From positions 13,431,501-13,495,500 of the forward strand of contig NC_079881.1 in the NCBI RefSeq assembly GCF_029227915.1: a stretch of 64,000 bases of DNA. The letters run 5' to 3'. The notes beneath the pieces are model-generated. The model worked only from the letters and a program-made list of their open reading frames with translations. It was not told where the DNA came from and searched no databases. Shown piece after piece: positions 1 through 10,331 of the stretch. This stretch comes from Hydractinia symbiolongicarpus. Its lineage: Eukaryota > Cnidaria > Hydrozoa > Anthoathecata > Hydractiniidae. A program made the position numbers and the translations under genes. Position 1 is the first letter of the stretch. Each line of letters begins with the position of its first letter.

Positions 1-299
1 GTCTGTCCACGTAATTAGGAACGTTCTCAGAGCCTGGCACTCAAGAAAACGGATTATTTTATCGTAGTCCATTGAGATTAAAAAGAACAGACTGATCCCT
101 ACTTGTCTGGGCTCGTGGAATCACGTGATTTACGTGTAGACTCCAAATTAGGCCGTATAAGGCCATATTACAGGCTTTAAAGACATGTGCACGTAGTTAG
201 CAGCGTTCATAGAGCCTGGCGCTCAAGAAAACGACTTAATACATCGTAGACCATTGAGATTAAAAGGAACAGCCGAATGGAACTTGTCAGAGTTAGTGG

Positions 300-311
300 A
301 ATCACGTGATT
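300..311. other. 12-bp perfect palindrome with CACGTG core (representative)
   Basis: The bases aatcacgtgatt equal their own reverse complement. The core CACGTG is the canonical E-box/G-box, and atcacgtg matches the budding yeast centromere element I consensus RTCACRTG. The motif recurs once per monomer in classes A, D, E, F, G, J and L. It is broken on one side in B, mutated in C and absent in H, I and K. Binding by any protein is not shown by the sequence. Confidence 0.75.
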
Positions 312-317
312 TACGTG
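303..317. other. Inverted repeat CACGT-gattt-ACGTG (representative)
   Basis: The 3' half of the CACGTG box pairs with a second ACGTG five bases on, so the bases cacgtgatttacgtg can form a 5-bp stem. It overlaps the 12-bp palindrome. It is kept wherever the monomer reads cacgtgatttacgtg and lost in classes B, E, H and I. Confidence 0.6.
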
Positions 318-350
318 TAGACTCCATATTAGGCCGTAAAAAGCCATATT

Positions 351-369
351 ACAGGCTTTAAAGGCCTGT
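351..369. other. Imperfect palindrome at a monomer junction (representative)
   Basis: The bases acaggctttaaaggcctgt have 6-bp arms ACAGGC and GCCTGT around tttaaag, with the palindrome ctttaaag inside. This form occurs where a monomer is followed by one starting caggctttaaaggcctg. Other junctions keep ctttaaag but lose the right arm (ggactgtg or gacatgtg). Confidence 0.65.
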
Positions 370-1075
370 GGAAGAAGTTAGCAGCGTTCATAGAGCCTGG
401 CGTACAGGAAAACGACTTAGTATATCGTAGTCCATTGAGATTGAAAAGAATAGACCGATGGCAACATCTCTGGGCTCGTGGAATCACGTGACTTACATGC
501 AGTCTCTTTATTAGGCCGTAAAAGTACTTATTATGCGTTTCAAAGGACTGTGTGCGTAGTTACCAGCGTTCATAGAGCCTGGCGTTTAAGAAAATGACTT
601 AATACATCGCAGACCATTGAGATTAAAAGGAACAGCCGAATGGAACTTGTCGGAGTTCGTAGAATCACGTGATTTACGTGTAGACTCTAAATTAGGCGTA
701 AAAGGCCATATTACAGGCTTTAAAGACATGTGCACGTAGTTAGGAACGTTCTCAGAGCCTGGCGCTCAAGAAAACGACTTAATACATCGTAGACCATTGA
801 GACTAAAAGGAACAGCCGAATGGAACTTGTCAGAGTTAGTGGAATCACGTGATTTACGTGTAGACTCCATATTAGGCCGTAAAAAGCCATATACAGGCTT
901 TAAAGGACTGTGCACGTAGTTAGCAGCCTTCATAGAGCCTGGCGTACAGAAAAACAACTTCGTATATCGTAGTCCGTTGAGATTGAAAGGAATAGACCGA
1001 TGGCAACTTCTCTGGGCTCGTGGAATCACGTGACTTACATGCAGTCTCTTTATTAGGCCGTAAAAGGACCTATTA

Positions 1076-1256
1076 TGCATTTCAAAGGACTGTGTACGTA
1101 GTTAGCAGCGTTCATAGAGCCTGGCGTTCAAGAAAACGACTTAATACATCGTAGACCATTGAGATTAAAAGGAACAGCCGAATGGAACTTGTCGGAGTTC
1201 GTAGAATCGCGTGATTTACGTGTAGACTCCATATTATGCCGTAAAAGACCATATAA
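1076..1256 (+). repeat. Reference monomer, class C (181 bp)
   Basis: Class C carries cggagttcgtagaatcgcg and a ccatattatgccg end. Its box is aatcgcgtgatt, a one-base change from the palindrome that adds a CpG. It usually sits between class B and class D in the left-hand HORs, for example near 3600-3770, 7220-7390, 33490-33680 and 45590-45770. Confidence 0.8.
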
Positions 1257-1438
1257 CAGGCTTTAAAGGACTGTGCACGTAGTTAGCAGCGTTCTCAGAG
1301 CCTGGCGCTCAAGTAAACGGCTTATTATATCGTAGTCCATTGAGATTAAAAAGAACAGACTGATCCCCACTTGTCTGGGCTCGTGGAATCACATGATTTA
1401 CGTGTAGACTCCAAATTAGGCCGTAAAAGGCCAAATTA
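1257..1438 (+). repeat. Reference monomer, class D (182 bp)
   Basis: Class D carries agtaaacggcttattatat, agaacagactgatccccac, cttgtctgggctcgtgg and a ctccaaattaggccg end. In most copies the CACGTG palindrome is perfect; this reference copy has aatcacatgattt. The J monomers that follow class I share this body but begin tctgtccacgtaattagg. Confidence 0.85.
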
Positions 1439-1619
1439 CAGGCTTTAAAGACATGTGCACGTGGTTAGGAACGTTCTCAGAGCCTGGCGCTCAAGAAAAC
1501 GACTTAATACATCGTAGGCCATTGAGATTAAAAGGAACAGCCGAATGGAACATGTCAGAGTTGGTGGAATCACGTGATTTACATGCAGTCTCTTTATTAG
1601 GCCGTAAAAGGACTTATTA
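1439..1619 (+). repeat. Reference monomer, class E (181 bp)
   Basis: Class E starts acatgtgcacgtggttagg or acatgtgcacgtagttagg, contains gaacgttc (an 8-bp palindrome) and catcgtaggccattgag, and ends acatgcagtctctttatta, so it also leads into a tgcatttcaa or tgcgtttcaa junction. It is nearly always followed by class F. Confidence 0.85.
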
Positions 1620-1800
1620 TGCATTTCAAAGGACTGTGTACGTAGTTACCAGCGTTCATAGAGCGTGGCGTTCAAGAAAACGACTTAATACATCGTAGAC
1701 CATTGAGATTAAAAGGAACAGCCGAATGGAACTTCTCAGAGTTAGTGGAATCACGTGATTTACGTGTAGACTCCATATTAGGCCGTAAAAAGCCATATTA

Positions 1801-1982
1801 CAGGCTTTAAAGGACTGTGCACGTAGTTAGCAGCGTTCATAGAGCCTGACGTACAGGAAAACGACTTAGTATATCGTAGTCCATTGAGATTGAAAGGAAT
1901 AGACCGATGGCAACTTCTCTGGGCTCGTGGAATCACGTGACTTACATGCAGTCTCTTTATTAGGCCGTAAAAGGACCTATAA
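1801..1982 (+). repeat. Reference monomer, class B (182 bp)
   Basis: Class B is marked by gtacaggaaaacgacttag, gattgaaaggaatagaccg, atggcaacttctctgggct and the end acatgcagtctctttatta. The next monomer therefore starts with tgcatttcaa or tgcgtttcaa instead of caggctttaa. The CACGTG core is intact, but the 12-bp palindrome is broken to aatcacgtgactt. Confidence 0.85.
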
Positions 1983-2164
1983 TGCATTTCAAAGGACTGT
2001 GTACGTAGTTAGCAGCGTTCATAGAGCCTGGCGTTCAAGAAAACGACTTAATACATCGTAGACCATTGAGATTAAAAGGAACAGACCAATGGGAACTTGT
2101 CTGTGCTCGTAGAATCACTTTATTTACGTTTAGACTCCATGTTAGGCCGTAAAAGGCCATATTA

Positions 2165-2494
2165 CAGGCTTTAAAGACCTGTGCACGTAGTTAGGAACGC
2201 TCATAGAGCCTGGCGCACAGGAGAACGACTTAGTATATCGTAGTCCATTGAGATTGAATGGAACAGACCAATGGGAATTTGTCTGTACTCGTGGAATCAC
2301 TTTATTAGCGTTTAGACTCCATATCAGGCCGTAAAAGGCCATCCGCGTTCTTGCAGCCTGGCGCTCAAGAAAACGAATTAATACATCGTAGTTCATTGAA
2401 ATTGAAATGAATAGGCCGATGACCCCCGGTCTGTGCTCGTGGAACTCCCAGACTTAAGTGTAGTCACCTTATTAGGCAATAAGAGGCCGTATTA
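2165..2494 (+). repeat. Fused H-I dimer with 34-bp net deletion, copy 1
   Basis: Two monomers occupy 330 bp. At 2339-2350 the sequence goes from ggccat straight to ccgcgttcttgc. Compared with an intact H-I junction, 36 bases (end of H, junction motif and start of I) are missing and cc is gained. The class-I part has private marks (acccccggtctg, gtcaccttattaggcaat). Two more copies lie at 44697-45026 and 46661-46989. Confidence 0.82.
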
Positions 2495-2506
2495 CACCGT
2501 TTAAAG

Positions 2507-4239
2507 GTCTGTCCACGTAATTAGGAACGTTCTCAGAGCCTGGCACTCAAGAAAACGGATTATTATATCGTAGTCCATTGAGATTAAAAAGAACAGACTG
2601 ATCCCTACTTGTTTGGGCTCGTGGAATCACGTGATTTACGTGTAGACTCCAAATTAGGCCGTATAAGGCCATATTACAGGCTTTAAAGACATGTGCACGT
2701 AGTTAGCAGCGTTCATAGAGCCTGGCGCTCAAGAAAACGACTTAATACATCGTACACCATTGAGATTAAAAGGAACAGCCGAATGGAACTTGTCAGAGTT
2801 AGTGGAATCACGTGATTTACGTGTAGACTCCATATTAGGCCGTAAAAAGCCATATTACAGGCTTTAAAGGACTGTGCACGTAGTTAGCAGCGTTCATAGA
2901 GCCTGGCGTACAGGAAAACGACTTAGTATATCGTAGTCCATTGAGATTGAAAAGAATAGACCGATGGCAACATCTCTGGGCTCGTGGAATCACGTGACTT
3001 ACATGCAGTCTCTTTATTAGGCCGTAAAAGTACTTATTATGCGTTTCAAAGGACTGTGTGCGTAGTTACCAGCGTTCATAGAGCCTGGCGTTTAAGAAAA
3101 TGACTTAATACATCGCAGACCATTGAGATTAAAAGGAACAGCCGAATGGAACTTGTCGGAGTTCGTAGAATCACGTGATTTACGTGTAGACTCTAAATTA
3201 GGCGTAAAAGGCCATATTACAGGCTTTAAAGACATGTGCACGTAGTTAGGAACGTTCTCAGAGCCTGGCGCTCAAGAAAACGACTTAATACATCGTAGAC
3301 CATTGAGACTAAAAGGAACAGCCGAATGGAACTTGTCAGAGTTAGTGGAAACACGTGATTTACGTGTAGACTCCATATTAGGCCGTAAAAAGCCATATAC
3401 AGGCTTTAAAGGACTGTGCACGTAGTTAGCAGCCTTCATAGAGCCTGGCGTACAGAAAAACAACTTCGTATATCGTAGTCCGTTGAGATTGAAAGGAATA
3501 GACCGATGGCAACTTCTCTGGGCTCGTGGAATCACGTGACTTACATGCAGTCTCTTTATTAGGCCGTAAAAGGACCTATTATGCATTTCAAAGGACTGTG
3601 TACGTAGTTAGCAGCGTTCATAGAGCCTGGCGTTCAAGAAAACGACTTAATACATCGTAGACCATTGAGATTAAAAGGAACAGCCGAATGGAACTTGTCG
3701 GAGTTCGTAGAATCGCGTGATTTACGTGTAGACTCCATATTAGGCCGTAAAAAGCCATATTACAGGCTTTAAAGGACTGTGCACGTAGTTAGCAGCGTTC
3801 TCAGAGCCTGGCGCTCAAGTAAACGGCTTATTATATCGTAGTCCATTGAGATTAAAAAGAACAGACTGATCCCCACTTGTCTGGGCTCGTGGAATCACGT
3901 GATTTACGTGTAGACTCCAAATTAGGCCGTAAAAGGCCAAATTACAGGCTTTAAAGACATGTGCACGTGGTTAGGAACGTTCTCAGAGCCTGGCGCTCAA
4001 GAAAACGACTTAATACATCGTAGGCCATTGAGAATAAAAGGAACAGCCGAATGGAACATGTCAGAGTTGGTGGAATCACGTGATTTACATGCAGTCTCTT
4101 TATTAGGCCGTAAAAGGACTTATTATGCATTTCAAAGGACTGTGTACGTAGTTACCAGCGTTCATAGAGCGTGGCGTTCAAGAAAACGACTTAATACATC
4201 GTAGACCATTGAGATTAAAAGGAACAGCCGAATGGAACT
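2507..4239 (+). repeat. 14-monomer HOR, copy 2 (partial)
   Basis: This repeats the first 1733 bases of the window with only scattered substitutions, for example gtggaaacacg at 3348 against gtggaatcacg at 842. It begins at gtctgtccacgtaattagg directly after the class-I-derived monomer. Its right part is also the left part of the 20-mer block, so the two HOR types share monomers. Confidence 0.78.
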
Positions 4240-4305
4240 TGTCGGAGTTCGTAGAATCACGTGATTTACGTGTAGACTCCATATTAGGCGTAAATGGCCA
4301 TGTTA
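4126..4305 (+). repeat. Reference monomer, class F (180 bp)
   Basis: Class F begins at a tgcatttcaa junction and carries gttaccagcgttcatagag, usually with cgtggcgttc after it, then cggagttcgtagaatcacg. It ends taggcgtaaatggccatg, one base shorter than the usual taggccgtaaa. The single-base difference explains why the period alternates between 180, 181 and 182. Class F normally precedes class G. Confidence 0.85.
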
Positions 4306-4486
4306 CAGGCTTTAAAGACATGTGCACGTAGTTAGCAGCGTTTATAGAGCCTGGCGTTCAAGAAAACGACTTAATACATCGTAGACCATTGGGATTAAAA
4401 GGAAGAGACGAATGGAACTTGTCGGAGTTAGTGGAATCACGTGATTTACGTGTAGACTCCATATTAGGCCGTAAACGGCCAAATAA
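4306..4486 (+). repeat. Reference monomer, class G (181 bp)
   Basis: Class G shows agcagcgtttatagagcc, aggaagagccgaatgg or aggaagagacgaatgg, and cggagttagtggaatcacg with a perfect palindrome. It follows class F and precedes class H in the 20-mer and 22-mer units. Confidence 0.8.
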
Positions 4487-6299
4487 CAGGCTTTAAAGAC
4501 ATGTGCACGTAGTTAGGGACATTCTCAGAGCCTGGCGCACAGGAAAACGACTTAGTATATCGTAGTCCATTGAGATTAAAAGGAACAGACCAATGGGAAC
4601 TTGTCTGTCCTCGTGGAATCACTTACTTTACGTTTAGACTCCATGTTAGGCCGTAAAAGGCCATATTACGGGCTTTAAAGGCCTGTGGAAGAAGTTAGCA
4701 GCGTTCTTGCAGCCTGACGCTCAAGAAAACGAATTAACACATCGTAGTTCATTAAAATTGAAAGGAATAGGCCGATGACCTCCTGCCTGTGCTCGTGGAA
4801 CTCCCTGACTTAAGTGTAGTCTCCTTATTAGGCCACAAGAGGCCGTATTACACGGTTGAAAGGTCTGTCCACGTAATTAGGAACGTTCTCAGAGTCTGGC
4901 GCTCAAGAAAACGACTTAATACATCGTAGACCATTGAGATTAAAAGGAACAGCCGAATGGAACTTGTCGGAGTTCGTAGAATCGCGTGATTTACGTGTAG
5001 ACTCCATATTATGCCGTAAAAGGCCATATTGCAGGCTTGAAAGGACTGTGCACGTAGTTAGCAGCGTTCATAGAGCCTGGCGCTCAAGAAAACGACTTAA
5101 TACATCGTAGACCATTGAGATTAAAAGGAACAGCCGAATGGAACTTGTCAGAGTTAGTGGAATCACGTGATTTACGTGTAGACTCCATATTAGGCCGTAA
5201 AAAGCCATATTACAGGCTTTAAAGGACTGTGCACGTAGTTAGCAGCGTTCATAGAGCCTGACGTACAGGAAAACGACTTAGTATATCGTAGTCCATTGAG
5301 ATTGAAAGGAATAGACCGATGGCAACTTCTCTGGGCTCGTGGAATCACGTGACTTACATGCAGTCTCTTTATTAGGCCGTAAAAGGACCTATAATGCATT
5401 TCAAAGGACTGTGTACGTAGTTAGCAGCGTTCATAGAGCCTGGCGTTCAAGAAAACGACTTAATACATCGTAGACCATTGAGATTAAAAGGAACAGCCGA
5501 ATGGAACTTGTCGGAGTTCGTAGAAGCGCGTGATTTACGTGTAGACTCCATATTATGCCGTAAAAGGCCACATTACAGGCTTTAAAGGACTGTGCACGTA
5601 GTTAGCAGCGTTCTCAGAGCCTGGCGCTCAAGTAAACGGCTTATTATATCGTAGTCCATTGAGATTAAAAAGAACAGACTGATCCCCACTTGTCTGGGCT
5701 CGTGGAATCACGTGATTTACGTGTAGACTCCAAATTAGGCCGTAAAAGGCCAAATTACAGGCTTTAAAGACATGTGCACGTAGTTAGGAACGTTCTCAGA
5801 GCCTGGCGCTCAAGAAAACGACTTAATACATCGTAGGCCATTGAGATTAAAAGGAACAGCCGAATGGAACTTGTCAGAGTTAGTGGAATCACGTGATTTA
5901 CATGCAGTCTCTTTATTAGGCCGTAAAAGGACTTATTATGCGTTTCAAAGGACTGTGTACGTAGTTACCAGCGTTCATAGAGCGTGGCGTTCAAGAAAAC
6001 GACTTAATACATCGTAGACCATTGAGATTAAAAGGAACAGCCGAATGGAACTTGTTGGAGTTCGTAGAATCACGTGATTTACGTGTAGACTCCATATTAG
6101 GCGTAAATGGCCATGTTACAGGCTTTAAAGACAAGTGCACGTAGTTAGCAGCGTTTATAGAGCCTGGCGTTCAAGAAAACGACTTAATACATCGTAGACC
6201 ATTGAGATTAAAAGGAAGAGCCGAATGGAACTTGTCGGAGTTAGTGGAATCACGTGACTTACGTGTAGACTCCATATTAGGCCGTAAAAAGCCATATTA

Positions 6300-6481
6300 C
6301 AGGCTTTAAAGGACTGTGAACGTAGTTAACAGCGCTCATAGAGCCTGGCGCACAGGAAAACGACTTAGTATATCGTAGTGCATTGTGATTAAAAGGAACA
6401 GACCAATGGGAACTTGTCTGTCCTCGTGGAATCACTTTATTTACGTTTAGACTCCATGTTAGGCCGTAAAAGGCCATATTA
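6300..6481 (+). repeat. Reference monomer, class H (182 bp), box lost
   Basis: Class H has gcacaggaaaacgacttag and aacagaccaatgggaactt. In the position of the CACGTG box it reads aatcactttatttacg, so box and palindrome are gone. It ends ctccatgttaggccg and usually precedes class I. Confidence 0.85.
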
Positions 6482-6663
6482 CAGGTTTTAAAGGCCTGTG
6501 GAAGAAGTTAGCAGCGTTCTTGCAGCCTGACGCTCAAGAAAACGAATTAACACATCGTAGTTCATTAAAATTGAAAGGAATAGGCCGATGACCTCCTGTC
6601 TGTGCTCGTGGAACTCCCTGACTTAAGTGTAGTCTCCTTATTAGGCCACAACAGGCCGTATTA
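6482..6663 (+). repeat. Reference monomer, class I (182 bp), landmark class
   Basis: Class I carries ctgtggaagaagttagcag, gttcttgcagcctgacgctc, a long altered middle (ttcattaaaattgaaagg) and ggaactccctgacttaag in place of the CACGTG box. It introduces acttaagt, an 8-bp palindrome. The next monomer starts cacggtttaaaggtctg. I located about 50 class-I copies, and their spacing (2 to 20 monomers) gives the HOR map used for the block features. Confidence 0.88.
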
Positions 6664-6706
6664 CACGGTTTAAAGGTCTGTCCACGTAATTAGGAACGTT
6701 CTCAGA

Positions 6707-9700
6707 GCCTGGCGTTCAAGAAAACGACTTAATACATCGTAGACCATTGAGATTAAAAGGAACAGCCGAATGGAACTTGTCGGAGTTCGTAAAATCACGT
6801 GATTTACGTGTAGACTCTAAATTAGGCGTAAAAAGCCATATTACAGGCTTTAAAGACATGTGCACGTAGTTAGGAACGTTCTCAGAGCCTGGCGCTCAAG
6901 AAAACGACTTAATACATCGCAGACCATTGAGATTAAAAGGAACAGCCGAATGGAACTTGTCAGAGTTAGTGGAATCACGTGATTTACTTGTAGACTCCAT
7001 ATTAGGCCGTAAAAAGCCATATTACAGGCTTTAAAGGACTGTGCACGTAGTTAGCAGCGTTCATAGAGCCTGGCGTACAGAAAAACAACTTCGTATATCG
7101 TAGTCCGTTGAGATTGAAAGGAATAGACCGATGGCAACTTCTCTGGGCTCGTGGAATCACGTGACTTACATGCAGTCTCTTTATTAGGCCGTAAAAGGAC
7201 CTATTATGCATTTCAAAGGACTGTGTACGTAGTTAGCAGCGTTCATAGAGCCTGGCGTTCAAGAAAACGACTTAATACATCGTAGACCATTGAGATTAAA
7301 AGGAACAGCCGAATGGAACTTGTCGGAGTTCGTAGAATCGCGTGATTTACGTGTAGACTCCATATTATGCCGTAAAAGACCATATTACAGGCTTTAAAGG
7401 ACTGTGCACGTAGTTAGCAGCGTTCTCAGAGCCTGGCGCTCAAGTAAACGGCTTATTATATCGTAGTCCATTGAGATTAAAAAGAACAGACTGATCCCCA
7501 CTTGTCTGGGCTCGTGGAATCACGTGATTTACGTGTAGACTCCAAATTAGGCCGTAAAAGGCCAAATTACAGGCTTTAAAGACATGTGCACGTGGTTAGG
7601 AACGTTCTCAGAGCCTGGCGCTCAAGAAAACGACTTAATAAATCGTAGGCCATTGAGATTAAAAGGAACAGCCGAATGGAACATGTCAGAGTTGGTGGAA
7701 TCACGTGATTTACATGCAGTCTCTTTATTAGGCCGTAAAAGGACTTATTATGCATTTCAAAGGACTGTGTACGTAGTTACCAGCGTTCATAGAGCGTGGC
7801 GTTCAAGAAAACGACTTAATACATCGTAGACCATTGAGATTAAAAGGAACAGCCGAATGGAACTTGTCGGAGTTCGTAGAATCACGTGATTTACGTGTAG
7901 ACTCCATATTAGGCGTAAATGGCCATGTTACAGGCTTTAAAGACATGTGCACGTAGTTAGCAGCGTTTATAGAGCCTGGCGTTCAAGAAAACGACTTAAT
8001 ACATCGTAGACCATTGGGATTAAAAGGAAGAGACGAATGGAACTTGTCGGAGTTAGTGGAATCACGTGATTTACGTGTAGACTCCATATTAGGCCGTAAA
8101 CGGCCAAATAACAGGCTTTAAAGACATGTGCACGTATTTAGGGACATTCTCAGAGCCTGGCGCACAGGAAAACGACTTAGTATATCGTAGTCCATTGAGA
8201 TTAAAAGGAACAGACCAATGGGAACTTGTCTGTCCTCGTGGAATCACTTACTTTACGTTTAGACTCCATGTTAGGCCGTAAAAGGCCATATTACGGGCTT
8301 TAAAGGCCTGTGGAAGAAGTTAGCAGCGTTCTTGCAGCCTGACGCTCAAGAAAACGAATTAACACATCGTAGTTCATTAAAATTGAAAGGAATAGGCCGA
8401 TGACCTCCTGCCTGTGCTCGTGGAACTCCCTGACTTAAGTGTAGTCTCCTTATTAGGCCACAAGAGGCCGTATTACACGGTTGAAAGGTCTGTCCACGTA
8501 ATTAGGAACGTTCTCAGAGTCTGGCGCTCAAGAAAACGACTTAATACATCGTAGACCATTGAGATTAAAAGGAACAGCCGAATGGAACTTGTCGGAGTTC
8601 GTAGAATCGCGTGATTTACGTGTAGACTCCATATTATGCCGTAAAAGGCCATATTGCAGGCTTGAAAGGACTGTGCACGTAGTTAGCAGCGTTCATAGAG
8701 CCTGGCGCTCAAGAAAACGACTTAATACATCGTAGACCATTGAGATTAAAAGGAACAGCCGAATGGAACTTGTCAGAGTTAGTGGAATCACGTGATTTAC
8801 GTGTAGACTCCATATTAGGCCGTAAAAAGCCATATTACAGGCTTTAAAGGACTGTGCACGTAGTTAGCAGCGTTCATAGAGCCTGACGTACAGGAAAACG
8901 ACTTAGTATATCGTAGTCCATTGAGATTGAAAGGAATAGACCGATGGCAACTTCTCTGGGCTCGTGGAATCACGTGACTTACATGCAGTCTCTTTATTAG
9001 GCCGTAAAAGGACCTATAATGCATTTCAAAGGACTGTGTACGTAGTTAGCAGCGTTCATAGAGCCTGGCGTTCAAGAAAACGACTTAATACATCGTAGAC
9101 CATTGAGATTAAAAGGAACAGCCGAATGGAACTTGTCGGAGTTCGTAGAAGCGCGTGATTTACGTGTAGACTCCATATTATGCCGTAAAAGGCCATATTA
9201 CAGGCTTTAAAGGACTGTGCACGTAGTTAGCAGCGTTCTCAGAGCCTGGCGCTCAAGTAAACGGCTTATTATATCGTAGTCCATTGAGATTAAAAAGAAC
9301 AGACTGATCCCCACTTGTCTGGGCTCGTGGAATCACGTGATTTACGTGTAGACTCCAAATTAGGCCGTAAAAGGCCAAATTACAGGCTTTAAAGACATGA
9401 TCACGTAGTTAGGAACGTTCTCAGAGCCTGGCGCTCAAGAAAACGACTTAATACATCGTAGGCCATTGAGATTAAAAGGAACAGCCGAATGGAACTTGTC
9501 AGAGTTAGTGGAATCACGTGATTTACATGCAGTCTCTTTATTAGGCCGTAAAAGGACTTATTATGCGTTTCAAAGGACTGTGTACGTAGTTACCAGCGTT
9601 CATAGAGCGTGGCGTTCAAGAAAACGACTTAATACATCGTAGACCATTGAGATTAAAAGGAACAGCCGAATGGAACTTGTCGGAGTTCGTAGAATCACGT

Positions 9701-10331
9701 GATTTACGTGTAGACTCCATATTAGGCGTAAATGGCCATGTTACAGGCTTTAAAGACAAGTGCACGTAGTTAGCAGCGTTTATAGAGCCTGGCGTTCAAG
9801 AAAACGACTTAATACATCGTAGACCATTGAGATTAAAAGGAAGAGCCGAATGGAACTTGTCGGAGTTAGTGGAATCACGTGATTTACGTGTAGACTCCAT
9901 ATTAGGCCGTAAAAAGCCATATTACAGGCTTTAAAGGACTGTGAACGTAGTTAACAGCGTTCATAGAGCCTGGTGCACAGGAAAACGACTTAGTATATCG
10001 TAGTGCATTGTGATTAAAAGGAACAGACCAATGGGAACTTGTCTGTCCTCGTGGAATCACTTTATTTACGTTTAGACTCCATGTTAGGCCGTAAAAGGCC
10101 ATATTACAGGCTTTAAAGGCCTGTGGAAGAAGTTAGCAGCGTTCTTGCAGCCTGACGCTCAAGAAAACGAATTAACACATCGTAGTTCATTAAAATTGAA
10201 AGGAATAGGCCGATGACCTCCTGTCTGTGCTCGTGGAACTCCCTGACTTAAGTGTAGTCTCCTTATTAGGCCACAACAGGCCGTATTACACGGTTTAAAG
10301 GTCTGTCCACGTAATTAGGAACGTTCTCAGA
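6707..10331 (+). repeat. 20-monomer HOR, copy 2 (3625 bp)
   Basis: Direct tandem copy of 3082-6706 with few differences, such as acatgatcacgtag at 9395-9408 where copy 1 has acatgtgcacgtag, and gtatttaggg near 8133. Its left edge joins copy 1 without a break in monomer phase, as expected of unequal crossing over. Confidence 0.85.

Larger units (their letters stand above)
171..351 (+). repeat. Reference monomer, class A (181 bp)
   Basis: A typical full monomer, running from caggctttaa to ggccgtaaaaagccatatta. In order it shows the ctttaaag palindrome, an acatgtgcacgtagttag segment, the agcgttcatagagcctggc block, a cttaatacatcgtagacc block, a purine-rich gagattaaaaggaacag block, then gaatggaacttgtcagagtt, the CACGTG palindrome and acgtgtagactccatatta. 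I counted 76 G+C (42%) and 9 CpG. Class A is marked by the gagttagtgg arm. It is the commonest form in 13204-15922 and recurs in most blocks. Confidence 0.9.
1..2506 (+). repeat. 14-monomer HOR, copy 1 (2506 bp)
   Basis: Bases 1-1733 match 2507-4239 at a constant offset of 2506 bp, including marks such as gagactaaaagg (786, 3292), gtacagaaaaacaacttcg (near 943 and 3449) and acgtggttagg (1458, 3964). The unit equals 14 monomers less the 34 bp missing from the truncated monomer at 2165-2494. After 1733 copy 1 continues through A, B and H monomers to that truncated monomer, while copy 2 switches to the F-G-H order. Confidence 0.8.
3082..6706 (+). repeat. 20-monomer HOR, copy 1 (3625 bp)
   Basis: Every landmark in this stretch reappears 3625 bp to the right: the class-I marks at 4797 and 6610 become 8422 and 10235, and acgtggttagg at 3964 becomes 7589. 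The unit is a dimer of two related 10-monomer halves (1812-1813 bp between class-I monomers), each with the order E-F-G-H-I. The halves differ more from each other than the two 20-mers do. Confidence 0.85.

Noticed and set aside
300-311. Yeast point centromere
   Set aside because: Only the CDEI-like octamer is present. There is no AT-rich CDEII or CDEIII with the CCG core nearby, and the motif is reiterated hundreds of times.
351-369. TATA-like promoter at tttaaa
   Set aside because: The tttaaa lies in a palindrome at every monomer junction. Nothing else suggests transcription start sites, and satellite transcription cannot be inferred from this motif.
640-680. CENP-B box in the cggagttcgtagaatcacg segment
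   Set aside because: The segment matches TTCG-four bases-A of the 17-bp CENP-B box, but the CGGG part reads acgt in classes F and C. The essential bases are therefore incomplete, and no better match was seen on either strand.
766-1080. Open reading frames of 60-104 codons on both strands, repeated throughout
   Set aside because: They recur at fixed places in the monomer and share near-identical products because the DNA repeats. A period of 181 or 182 is not a multiple of three, so every frame closes within one or two monomers. No domain, start context or codon pattern supports coding.
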